Below, one piece after another: positions 30,369 through 40,842 of a DNA stretch of 64,000 nt. The stretch covers positions 1 to 64,000 of the forward strand of contig KV423990.1 in NCBI GenBank assembly GCA_001632435.1, written 5' to 3'. The position numbers and the translations under genes are program-made. The notes under the pieces are model-generated. The model had not been told where the DNA came from. It saw only the letters and a program-made list of their open reading frames with translations, and did no database searches. This stretch comes from Calocera cornea HHB12733. Its lineage: Eukaryota; Basidiomycota; Dacrymycetes; Dacrymycetales; Dacrymycetaceae. Each line of letters begins with the position of its first letter. The first letter of the stretch is position 1.

Positions 30369-33310
30369 ATGAGTTCCTCGGAAATGCCCGAATCTCCGCT
30401 GGAGAAGACTTCGTCACAGGATGAGGTTCCCACCTTGGAGAACACTGCGTCACACATGTCTCGACGGGTCACACGGGCATCTCAAGTCCCGTCCGACGAC
30501 CATCACGCTCCAAAGAAGGCCTTCTCGCTCGCAAAGATTTGGACCAAAGAGGTGGACGATATTGAGAACAAGAGCGACAGCACGGGCAGAGAAGTTCCGC
30601 CTGAAGAGACTGCTGAAGTCGTCAAGACTGCTGAAGATATCGCCGCATTGGTGAGCTTGTCGCTACTATGAAAACATCCCTCATCCCTGCTGACAATGAT
30701 GTAGATTGTATCTACAGAAGATGATCCGGAACTGCCTGTGCTAACGTTCCGCTTCTGGGTTCTGGGTTCCGGCCTAGCGGTATTCGGCGCTGTTCTCTCG
30801 GAAATTTACTACTGGAAGCCGCAGAATGCTAGTGTCTCTCCCCTTTTCCAGCTGATCATCGCCTACGTTCTCGGAAACGCAGTATGTAACACCTGTGTTG
30901 CGTGCTCCTCTCTTAACACCCATTCCAGATGCACTTTGCGCTGCCTACCACGGGTTACTGGCGCTACCTGAATCCCGGGCCTTTCAATATCAAAGAGCAT
31001 ACGGCAATCACGATCATGGCAAGCACAGCTTCTTCTACCGCAACCTCCATCGGTATCGTGGGAACTCTGGATCTGTTTTATGGCTTCACGCTGAACCCAG
31101 CCGCTGCCATTTTCCAAAGCTGGGCTTCTCAATTGATCGGTTACGGTTTTGCTGGAATCCTACGGCGTCTCTTAGTTTGGCCTACTTACGCTCTCTACCC
31201 CGCTGCTCTCCCAGAGATTGCTCTGCTGCAATCGATGCACTTCGGTGGGTTGCTGAACAAGAAGAAGATGAGATACTTCTGGATTGGTGCGTAGCTTTCC
31301 TCAGGAACAACCGGCCTGTAACTAAAGGTTTGCAGTATTTGCGGCGATTTTCTGCTACGAGATTATCCCTACCTGGATGTTCCCGCTCATCACCGCTTTC
31401 TCGATCATCTGTCTTGTGGACAACGGAAGGCACACATTCGTCAGGAACCTCTTTGGCGCCGGTTCTTCCAACGAAGGACTTGGATTGTTCTCGTTCGGTT
31501 TCGATTGGGTTCTCATCTCCCAAGCATACCCGCTCTACTGGCCGCTGCAAACACAAGTATCCGCGTGGATTGGCATGGGCTTGTGCTACATTCTCATGAG
31601 TAAGTGTCAATAGCGTTGGAGTTGACAGTCGCTGACTGGCTTGAAGTGGCGTGCTACTACGGAGATGTGTTCCAGGGCAAGTCAAGAGGTCTTCCGTTCA
31701 TGTCGACTGGCCTGTTCTTCGGCAATGGCTCCAGCTATGATCAAACCGCTATTCTCAACGCGAACAACCAGCTCGATCCCGTCAAATTCGCGGAGATAGG
31801 ACCTCCGTAGGCTATTTGTCCAAGCTTTCGGAACAACAACTGATGATTGAAACAGGTACATGACCACGACTTACGCGGTCTCGTTGCTCGTCAGCTACGG
31901 ATCAACCGGAGCTGCCTTTTCACACGTGCTCCTTTGGAATTGGACTGAGCTGAAGACGGCTTTCGGGAAGCTGCGCTTCCTGCAAGGGTCTGACGGCATT
32001 GACGAGTGGGTGGCCTGACATTCGTTGGAGCTGAACTCGTCTAAACAGCAAATAGCATTCACTACAACAAGATGCGGGTGTACAAGGAGGTTCCACAATG
32101 GTGGTATGGGGCACTCTTTGTTGTGAGCCTGGGTGCCGCCATTGGCACCGCATATGGCGGTGTCAACACATTGCCGTGGTGGTCGCTGATCGTCTTCACC
32201 ATCATTGCGTTCATCCTTGCCGTCATTCTCGGTAAGTCTTGTCGCTTTACATTGCTTGAAAGACGACTTATCGCAACATCGCGCCCCAGGTATTGTGGCG
32301 GCTATTACTGGCTTCTCCATTCCAACGAGTGGGTTTGTGCAAGTCATGGCCGTAAGCGTTGATCTGTGACACATGGGTGGCCAAAGCTGACCCGTCCTAT
32401 CAGGCCTACATTCACCCACAGCAACCGATCCAGAACATGTACGCGAAGCTGTATGGGTACAACACTGGCTATCAGACCCTTTCGCTGCTTCAAGACCTGA
32501 AGCTGGGACAATACGCCAAGGTTCCGCCTCGTGCGACGTTCGTTGCCCAATGCTGCGGAACCGTGTTAGGCGCCGTGCTCAACTACGTCCTCTACAAGTC
32601 GATCGTCAATGCGCATAGGGCTGATCTCCAGGACCGTAAGTGGTGGCTCAATACACGCCCTAACACACCGGACCAATGCTGATCATGTCCACTCAGCAAT
32701 CGGCACTCGCCTGTGGTCCGGCTGGGTAGCGCAAGAGGTAAACTCCGCGGCGATCACGTGGGGCGCGCTCTCCGCAGAGCTGTACAACCCCGGGAAACTG
32801 TACTTCCAGATCCCCATGGGCCTCCTGTACGGCTTCCTCGCGCCCTTCCCGCTCTACATCATGCACCGCCTGTTCCCGAAGCAGAAGATCTGGAGCTACC
32901 TCAACATGCCCGTCATCCTGACGTACCTCGGCTGGCTGCCGTACTCCGTCAACGGCATGTGGTGGACGTCGCTCATAATCGGGCTTGGCACCCAGTGGTG
33001 GGTGAGGACGCGCTACCCGAGGTGGTACAAGAAGTACAACTGTAGGCCGCCTATCGCTTATGCCCTGTAACTGTAAATCGTTGACTGACGACACGCGTAG
33101 ATCTGACCTCCGCGGCACTCGACGGCGGCTCGTCGATCATCTACTTCGTCCTCAACTTTGCGGTCTTCGGCGCGGGCGGGCAGGGCGTGAACTTCCCGAC
33201 CTGGTGGGGCAATCCCGACCCGAACGTGGTGAGTCTTTCCGCTCAGGCCTGTGCCGAGCTCTGCTGACGGCGCACAGATGAGTGTCGACCACTGCGCGGT
33301 TGCGGGTTAG
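30369..33310 (+). CDS. OPT-family oligopeptide transporter
   Basis: Joined as 30369..30650, 30705..30881, 30929..31286, 31336..31599, 31647..31806, 31856..32005, 32056..32231, 32290..32351, 32404..32635, 32697..33041, 33101..33228, 33278..33310; 788 aa. OPT proteins are proton-coupled importers of tetra- and pentapeptides or glutathione at the plasma membrane. Residues 1-95 are a Ser/Glu-rich cytosolic tail. Family blocks are FRFWVLGSGLAVFGAVLSEI, GYWRYLNPGPFNIKEH, ATSIGIVGTLDLFYG, PAAIFQSWASQLIGYGFAG, SGFVQVMAAYIHPQQPIQNM, RLWSGWVAQEVNSAAITWG and WGNPDPNVMSVDHCAVAG at the end. About 14 membrane helices are expected. All twelve exons join in frame with consensus sites. The last exon is only 33 nt, coding for the conserved DHC terminus. 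Confidence 0.93.
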
Positions 33311-33812
33311 CCGATCAGCGGGAAACGGGAAATGGGGAGTCTATGCGCGGCGTATAGGTATAGCTGGGACGCGGGGGAGGGGAGGGGGTGTACTTGTTGT
33401 GAACTACATATGCGCGGGTTGTAGGAACAAGGACGTGGCGGTTCTGCCGTTTTGGAGAATTCAAGTGGTTGACGGGGCGCGTTAAGTTTGTGCGGTCCCC
33501 GGGCCGGCGGCTGCTTATGCTGCATCTGTCTGTGTGGATCTGAGGACAGATAAGCCTGGACGAACAGCGCTTTGTGCAGCTGCGGTGAGAACGGCGCGTA
33601 AAGGTGGCAAGCCGCGTTGAAAGCAAGTGCAAGTGCAGGTGCATGGCACATTATAATTGAAAGCAACCGCCGGTCCGCCGCAGTGACCGGCCACCCGCCG
33701 TACGAGGAAGTGCGGAAGCAGAACTTGCAACCCTTGCGAGCGAGGCGTCGCCTGCAACTCCAGTACTCATCAGGTCGCTCACCTCCTTCACCTCTCTTCA
33801 TCTTCCCACATA
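33311..33812. other. Intergenic
   Basis: 502 bp from the OPT stop to the CWC15 start, same strand. It contains CTTCACCTCTCTTCATCTTCCC just before the CWC15 ATG, a pyrimidine-rich leader as expected for a basidiomycete promoter. No gene is seen. Confidence 0.45.
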
Positions 33813-34797
33813 ATGTCTACAGCGCGTAAGTACTCTACACAATGTTTAAGATCCGCTGTGTGCTAATACGCGCTACGCGCCACACAGACAGGCCAACCTG
33901 GACGCCCGCGCAGGGCAAGACGGCGCGGGGCAACACGCGGCAGTTCAGCGCGCGGGACATGGCGGCGCATACGAAGCTCAAGTTCCGGCAGCCTGGGCAG
34001 GGGGGTGCTGCGGAGGTTGGGCTGAGGGACTTGAGGAGGGAGCTGGAGGAGGCGGAGGAGGAGGCGAGGAGGCGGAAGAGGAGGGCGGCGGGGTTGCCTG
34101 AGGTGGATGAGGGGGGCGTGGGCGGAGTTAGGGCGATCGAGGGGGTTGCGGTGGGGGAGGACGAGGAGGCGAGGAAGAGGAGGAAGGTCCTCCAGGAGGC
34201 CATCGAGATGGACCGGGATGATGATGATGAGGTGGAGGAGGAGGGAAAGGAGAAGAAGGAGGCGAATGGTGACGCGGATGACGAGTGCGTCTGTTTTGCG
34301 TGGGGCTTCTAGTGTCTTGCTCACAGTTGACCTGCAGGGAGAAGGAGGAGGAGGAGGACGATGATGATGATGATGATGACGACGACGAAGACGAGACTGC
34401 CGAGCTGCTCCGCGAGCTGGAGAAGATCAAGCGGGAGCGGGCAGAGGAGAAGGCCCGCTTAGAGCGCGAGAACTCCGTCACTGCCGACCGCGCACGGGAG
34501 GAGGAGATCGCCACGGGCAACCCGCTGCTCAACCTTGCTGCGGCGCTAGGGCAGACTCCGAGTGGCAGCGTGGGCACGGGCCGGGCGGGCGGGTTTGTGG
34601 TCAAGAAGCGGTGGGATGACGGTGCGTTCTGTCGTTGGATCGACTCGTCACGTAATGGCTGGCTGATGCGAGACGTTGCAGACTTGATATTCAAGAACCA
34701 GGCGGCGAACGGGCAGGGGGATAAGGGCAGTGGGTTCGTGAACGACTTGCTGCGGACCGAGTTCCATAGGAAGTTCATGAACAAGTTCATCAAGTGA
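33813..34797 (+). CDS. CWC15: Spliceosome component CWC15
   Basis: Joined as 33813..33825, 33888..34284, 34338..34621, 34682..34797; 269 aa. CWC15 is a small, largely disordered subunit of the Prp19/CDC5 complex in the catalytic spliceosome. The first exon is only 13 nt and joins to give MSTAHRPTWTPAQGKTARGN, the conserved N-terminus, followed by SARDMAAHTKLKFRQPGQ. The middle is Glu/Arg rich with an Asp run encoded by GAT/GAC repeats (34360-34390). The C-terminus has the conserved block GGFVVKKRWDDDLIFKNQA and ends with FVNDLLRTEFHRKFMNKFIK, as in the family. Confidence 0.95.
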
Positions 34798-35245
34798 TGC
34801 TTGTTCGGAAGTGTCGGTTTCGGTTTCGGTTTCGGTTTCGGTCACGAATTCATTGTAGTCTTGGGCTGTTGCAATGTGTATGTTCATCACACGCCAGCTT
34901 GTGCTTGTCCGTCCAACAGGCGCACACACCACTAAGTCATGCTGTTGTAACACAGCACTGTAGGCACCCGAACGGTGACCAGACTGGTGCATATTGCCGG
35001 ACAAACCCAGCGCATGGGTATTTCTCCGGTGAGCCAGTCGGAATGCGGCCCGAGGTGTGCGGTCCCCTGCCGCCCCCGCGTCGCCGTTCTGGGCATGACG
35101 CTGCATTCGGTAACATGTGTGTGTCCTGCTCGGGCTGTCTCCCGGCTGGCCTGCCCGCTCCAGCTGGGAGTACATAAACACCGCGGGTGAATGGGCTGCT
35201 GCCTCCCGACCGAGCAGGGACACAGCAAGCAGCAGCAGCAGCAGC
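34798..35245. promoter_or_regulatory. Beta-mannosidase promoter region
   Basis: 448 bp between CWC15 and the beta-mannosidase gene. A TTTCGG hexamer is repeated about 4.5 times at 34815-34842. A TATA-like TACATAAA lies at 35171-35178, 68 bp before the ATG. A CAG triplet run sits at about 35228-35245 in the leader, directly before the start codon. Confidence 0.5.
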
Positions 35246-38200
35246 ATGGCGTTCAGCAGCACGACGCTCGACCTGCAGCGCGCCAAATGGGCGTACAAGG
35301 CCCTCTCTGCCCCCTTCGCCCCCGCGTCCGCGTCCGCCAGCGCCCTCCTCGCCTCCCTCGCCTCCCTCGCCCCGGCCACAGCAGCCTCCCTCTCAGCCGA
35401 CGCATGGCATCCCTGCCTGCAGATGCCCAGCGACGTGTACGCCGAGCTCACCCTCGCCGAGGCCATCCCGCACCCGTACAAGAAGTGGAACGAGCACCAG
35501 GTGCAGTGGGTCGCTGACCGCGAGTGGGTGTACGCCTGCGAGTTTGTGCTGGAGGGGGGGCCGCTGCGGGACGGGGAGAGCGCGGACTTGGTGTTTGACG
35601 GACTCGACACGTACTGCGACGTCTACCTCAACGGGGTGGACATCCTCAAGGCGGACAACATGTTCCGGCCGTGGCGTGTGCGTCCTCGTCCTCTCCCACT
35701 GCGCATACTGTATTCCTTGTCTAACGGCGCGCCAGATTCCCCTCACAGCGGGCCAGCTCAGGCCCACGAACCACCTCCTCCTGCACTTCAAGTCCGCCCG
35801 CGCGATCGCCCTCGCCCTCGAAGCGACGCACGGCAAGCGCACGGCGGGATCCTGCAACGTCGGGCACGAGAGCCGCGTGTACGTGCGCAAGGCGCAGTAC
35901 CACTGGCGCTGGGACTGGGGCCCGGAGCTCATGAGTGTCGGCCCGTGGCTTCCGGTGCGGCTCGAGCGGTTCCGCACGCGCGTCAAGGAGCTGCAGACCA
36001 AGGCGTTTGTGAGCGCGGGGAACGCGCCGAGCTTGGGGATCAACGTCGAGCTGGCCGGGAAGCTTGGGGCAGAGCTGGGTGTCGAGGTGGTGTTGAGCGA
36101 CAAGGCGGGGAGGGAGATCAGGAGGGAGAAGAAGACGCTCACGGGCGCGGGGACGCTCAAGGACGTCGTGCATTGGGACCTGAAGGGCGCGGTCGACCTG
36201 TGGTGGCCGGTCGGGTACGGCGCCCAGCCGCTGTACACGGTCGAGGTCACCCTAACCACCCCAGTGAGTCGAGTCGCTGTCCCTCCCACGCCCTGCACGC
36301 CGCGCACTGCTAACATCCGCATTCGCATTCGCTGCTCAGACCGGCGCCCTCCTCGACAAGAAATCGCACCGCATCGGCTTCCGGCGCGTCGCGCTCATCC
36401 AAGAGCCCCTGGCCGACCAGCCAGGCACGACCTTCCTGTTCGAGGTGAACGGCGTGCGGCTCTTCGCGGGCGGCTCCTGCTGGGTCCCGATCGACAACAT
36501 GCTCACGCTCGCCACGCCGGGCCGGTACAGGGAGTGGCTCGAGCTGATGGTAAGGGGGAACCAGAATATGGTGCGCATCTGGGGGGGAGGGATCTACGAG
36601 AGCGACGAGTTCTACGATGCGTGTGATGGTCCGTCGATGCTTCCCTTCCCTCCCTTCCTTCCGTTCCTTGCAGTCTTTTCAGAGGCGAGGGTTCGGCGCT
36701 AGTGCTGACGAGCCGTGTAGAGCTCGGCCTGCTGGTCTGGCAGGACTTCATGTTCGCCTGTGGGCAGTATCCGATCCACGACGAGTTCTTGGCGCAGGTG
36801 CGGCCTGAGGCGGAGCTCGCGGTCGAGAGGCTCAGGCACCACGCGAGCCTGGCGCTGCTCTGCGGGAACAACGAGGACTGTACGCACTTCTCCCTCCGAA
36901 TCCGGGCGTCTTTACACCAGCATACTGATGCTGGTGCCGATGCACAGATCAGCAAGTGAAGCAGTGGGGCATCAACGAGCTGCCCGCCGTCGTCATATAC
37001 GAGCAGATCCTCCCCGAGATCGTCACGCGCCTCACGGAGCCCGAGATCCCGTACCACCGTGGTTCCCCCTGGGGCGGCGTCGACTACTGGGACACGGCGG
37101 ACCCGACGATCGGGGATATCGTATGCCACCTCCTAGCTTCCTTGACCATTCGTTCGGTCTGACCATCTCGGCAGCATCAATGGGAGATGTGGGCCGGGCG
37201 CGCCGACTTCTACCAGAACTGGGACATCAACGGCGGCCGGCTCGTTTCCGAGTTCGGCCTGCCGGCCATGCCGCACCCGGAGACCATCGAGTGGTTCTTC
37301 GATGGCGAGCCGGGCCACCGCTACCCGCAGAGCAGGATGATGCAGCAGCACAACAAGGCCGGGAGCCACGAGCGCCGGCTGGGCATCTACATGAATGAGA
37401 ACTTTAGGATCACGGGCGAGTTCGAGCCGTATGCCTCTCTGACTGTGTGCGTCGGGTGCGGCTGCTGATCGTGCGCTAGGTATATCTTCTTGACGAGGAT
37501 TATGCAGAGTGAGGGGATCGGCGCGGCGTACAGGATGTGGAGGAGGGATTGGAAGGGTCCGGGCAGGCAATACGTGCGGCGTCCTCTGCTTACGAGCTGG
37601 AAACATCGCCTGACCTTCGGTATAGAATGCGGGTGCTCTGGTGTGGCAGATCAACGACTCTTGGCCGGTCACTTCCTGGGCCACTTGTGACTACTTTGTA
37701 CGGCTGTGATAGTGCTTCCGTGGTGACTGTTGCTAATGGCTCACTGTAGATGCGTCCCAAGCCAGCTTTCTTCGCCACCGCACGTGAGATGCTCCCAATC
37801 TCTGTTGGGATCAAGCGCACCGTCAAGAAGAACAAGGACAACGACCGCCCGCAGCAGTTCTACGAGTTCGGCGCTTTCCAGTCTCTCTCCGCCTCGGTCG
37901 AGATCTGGGGCTGCAACTCGACGCTCAAGCCGCGCAAGGTGCTGCTCGAAGTGACCTATTGGGACTTGGAGTCCGACTGGCGCAGCTCAGAGTCGCACGA
38001 ATACACTCTCCTGCCGAATCAGTCGACGGATCTCTTGGAGAAGGAGGTGCCCCACCGGCCGCGCGACGGGCCGGCCACTTTCGCTGGCGGCGACCCGAAG
38101 CCGACGCTCAGCTACTCCGTCATCGTCGCTGCTCGCTTGGTGGACGCGGAGACCAAGGCGGTCCTTGCTCGCTACGTTGACTGGCCCCAACCGCTCAAGT

Positions 38201-38457
38201 TGATCGACTTCCCCGACGCAGGGCTGAAGGTCACCGTGAGTGGCGATGAGGTGACGGTGGATGTGAAGCAGCCCGTTAAGGGTCTGTGGCTCGACGTTGC
38301 CGGCGACACGGATTCGGTACAATGGAACGACAACGCCGTCGATGTCATGCCGGGCGACCCGCAGACCCTCACTGCGAAGGGGTTGAAGGGCCGGAAATTG
38401 GTGGCGCAGTATGTGGGGAAGGAAGCGGCGTTCCCGCTTGATGCTGTGGCTCGTTGA
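35246..38457 (+). CDS. Beta-mannosidase (glycoside hydrolase family 2)
   Basis: Joined as 35246..35677, 35736..36263, 36340..36628, 36721..36879, 36948..37120, 37175..37428, 37480..37573, 37626..37697, 37750..38457; 902 aa. It removes terminal beta-1,4-mannose from manno-oligosaccharides and N-glycan cores. The sugar-binding N-domain has FDGLDTYCDVYLNG and YVRKAQYHWRWDWGPEL. The TIM barrel has GNQNMVRIWGGGIYESDEFY, acid/base E468 in CGNNEDY, and nucleophile E553 in VSEFGLPAMP. WQINDSWPVTSW marks the barrel end, and Ig-like domains follow. There is no clear signal peptide, so an intracellular enzyme (GH2 clade B type) is likely. Exon 8 (72 nt) was recovered because it restores NAGALVWQINDSWPV. 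Confidence 0.95.
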
Positions 38458-39269
38458 TATTCACGTGAAAGAGAATACGCAATGCTATGAAGTTCAATTG
38501 TCTACTTGTCAGTACGGCGCCCTGGATGTTCCTTGATCTCCCTTCGTACGGAACACGTCGCCGCTGTCACGGAGCATGGTACGGTTCCGTGCGGGGTAGG
38601 GTGACAGGTCCCTGGAGCGTCGTCGGCGGGAGCAAAGCTTGTACTGTATTGGGCAGGACCCGCGGGCGGACCCGGAGCGGATCGCCCAGGCACAGAATGG
38701 CTGGACCCTGACCGCTTCCGCAAGGGAAAGGCGGAGGATGGCTGGACATTTTCGGTGCCTCCCATTTGCCCGTCCACCACAGTCGCCTCCCGCTCTCGGC
38801 CGTTGCTGTCACACTGAAATGAAACGGCCCGCCCACGCCACCAGAGGGCCCTCACCCAAGCATCCATTTAGCCACTAAGCACGCGTGATTGTAAATCCGT
38901 GCCACCTGGCCGCGTGGGTGCATTTCCTTACCGGGACAGCCGCCATGTGGTGTTGGTGTTTTGCCCCTGGCGGCGGGAGTGCCTGCCCGACTCCTTCCAC
39001 CCAATAGGTGTTCGTGCGTGCCGCAACGGTGTCCCGCCTGGCAACAGCGGTGGGATGAGGAGTCGGGCAGGATGGGGACGAGCCTTCCCGAGCTGGTTTA
39101 CTAGGACTTCCCGGAAGGAAAGTGCTGGGCGGAGAAGGTGTATATAAACACACACTTCGCCTCCTGCGATGGGGCAGATTCAGCTCCCTGCTTCATCGGA
39201 ACAATATTCTCAAGGACTTTCTACTGCTCCTCGCCTCACAGCACCTCCCCAACCCATACACACTTCACA
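38458..39269. promoter_or_regulatory. Intergenic with TATA box
   Basis: 812 bp with no gene. TATATAAA at 39141-39148 lies 122 bp upstream of the next start codon, one of the clearest TATA boxes in the window. Short frames on both strands do not resemble protein. Confidence 0.55.
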
Positions 39270-39634
39270 ATGTTCGCCCGCCAACTCGCCAACACTTCGC
39301 GCCGCGCGCTCACTCAGCGTACTTCCTTCGCTGCCCGCCGGAGTTACCACCTTCCCAGTGAGCCCAGAGCTTGGGTATGTTGCTCCTCCGAAAGCGTCCC
39401 ACAGATCTGACTGACCACAACCACAGGGGTTCATGTCTGACATTCCCATGAACGGGGTCTACCTCGGCACTGTTGCTGCTGTCGTGACCGCCGTTGGAAT
39501 CACCAGCGGTGTGAAGACGTGGCTCTTCGAGCCTCAGGTGTGTACCCACCCACAACATGGTGATCATTGAGACTGACTTCGTCTTTCAGGAGCTTGCCCC
39601 GGCCGACCATAGCCACAAGATCCTGAGGCACTGA
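39270..39634 (+). CDS. Small mitochondrial membrane protein (unassigned)
   Basis: Joined as 39270..39374, 39427..39537, 39590..39634; 86 aa. Exon 1 encodes a typical presequence (MFARQLANTSRRALTQRTSF, then AARRSYHLPS; no acidic residue, a possible RSY|H processing site). Exon 2 holds one hydrophobic helix (GVYLGTVAAVVTAVGITSGV) followed by KTWLFEP. Exon 3 codes for a short polar tail. Size and layout suit a minor respiratory-chain or ATP-synthase subunit, but I cannot assign which. Its exon plan parallels that of the gene at 40305-40678. A strong TATA box lies upstream. Confidence 0.75.
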
Positions 39635-40304
39635 GCGATTTCTCCTATACCCATTCCTATCACTCTCGCCTCGCAAGCAGAGTGAGCATCCAGCATACCC
39701 CATCTATCCCGGCCTTGGATCCACGTCGGATCAGTCCGCGCTGAACGTCGGAGAGGAACTCGTGCAGGTTCTGAAAGAGAGGAGAACGAGTGTGGCATTA
39801 AACCATTTCTATTTATTTCCGAGTTTTCTGTGTAAGGATAGAACAGTCCAATGCAAGATGGCGCAAGGCCTTCAAATATAATCAAACTACATATACATAA
39901 CAGCGCCTATTCGCGGAGCTTAGTCACTCGTTGACGTCCGCGACAAATCAAGTATCGCATCCAACATCCCGCGCCCTGCAAGGACACGGGAAAAAGGACC
40001 ATTAACACGTCCCGCGCTGCTCAGCGGAAAGGGAAGGGCGAGGGGCGGGCAGCGGGCGGACCTCCGCCCAGTTTGCATTCAAATGCAGTTCTCGACCCCG
40101 CGAGCCATCGGGTCCTACAGGCTGGCCTCGCCGATGACCTGGAACACAGCACGGTAGGCTGACAAACGTCGTCAGATGGAGGACAATGCATAAATACGAG
40201 CTGGTCGCATAGCACGTTGGGCCACCAGCAACCAACCAGCCCACATAGATCTGCTCTTTTCCCCACACGTGACTCGCACTTTTGCCCCACTGCACTTATA
40301 GACA
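39635..40304. other. Intergenic between two small mitochondrial-protein genes
   Basis: 670 bp, same-strand neighbours. No gene is seen. AT-rich sequence at about 39810-39900 is probably the 3' UTR of the first gene. Confidence 0.45.
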
Positions 40305-40678
40305 ATGTTCTCCCACCAGCTTGCCCAGTCTGCTCGTTTGACCGTTCGTCGGTCACCAGCCATGGTAACGCGGAGCTACACTGCCGCTCCCAGTCCCAAG
40401 CCCACAGTATGTCTGTCCCGCAACAAACAGAAAGTCCAGCGGCTGATTTCGCTCCGCAGGGCATACGCGGTCTCTGGGCTCAAGTCCCCGTCGAGGCCTA
40501 CCCGCTGGTCGGGATCGTCTGCTTCGTCTGCTGCGTCGGGGTCGGCTTTGGGATACATGCCATGCAAAAGGAGCAGGAGGTACGCTGTCCTTCTCTTTGG
40601 GTGAGAATAAGAGCTGACCGGGCATAGAACTTCATGGAGCACAAGAGCGCTGGGAACCCAGGCGTGAAGTACCACTAG
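40305..40678 (+). CDS. Small mitochondrial membrane protein, NDUFA4/B12D-like
   Basis: Joined as 40305..40406, 40460..40579, 40628..40678; 90 aa; all introns phase 0. Exon 1 is a presequence (MFSHQLAQSARLTVRRSPAM). Exon 2 encodes GIRGLWAQVPVEAYPLVGIV followed by CFVCCVGVGFGIHAMQKEQE, one membrane helix introduced by an (E)xYPL motif. Exon 3 ends NPGVKYH. A Y-P-L before the helix and an N-P-x-V-x-(W/Y) motif after it are the landmarks of the NDUFA4/B12D family of complex I/IV-associated proteins, so I propose that family. The pattern is short, so the assignment is tentative. Confidence 0.7.
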
Positions 40679-40842
40679 AACGCTGCCCGCCGCAGCGATT
40701 GGACTGTAGAGAAAGGGAGAAGGCGCAGGGGAGGAACACCGGAGCACGTATATATGGGGTATATGTATGTACGAGTAGATCGAGCGCAATTCATTTCTCT
40801 ATCGATTCCTCGTCCAGCTTGCAGATCCAGACTCGCGGCGCA

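Noticed and set aside
34815..34842. Telomere-like repeat
   Set aside because: The unit is TTTCGG, not TTAGGG, and it lies between ordinary genes.
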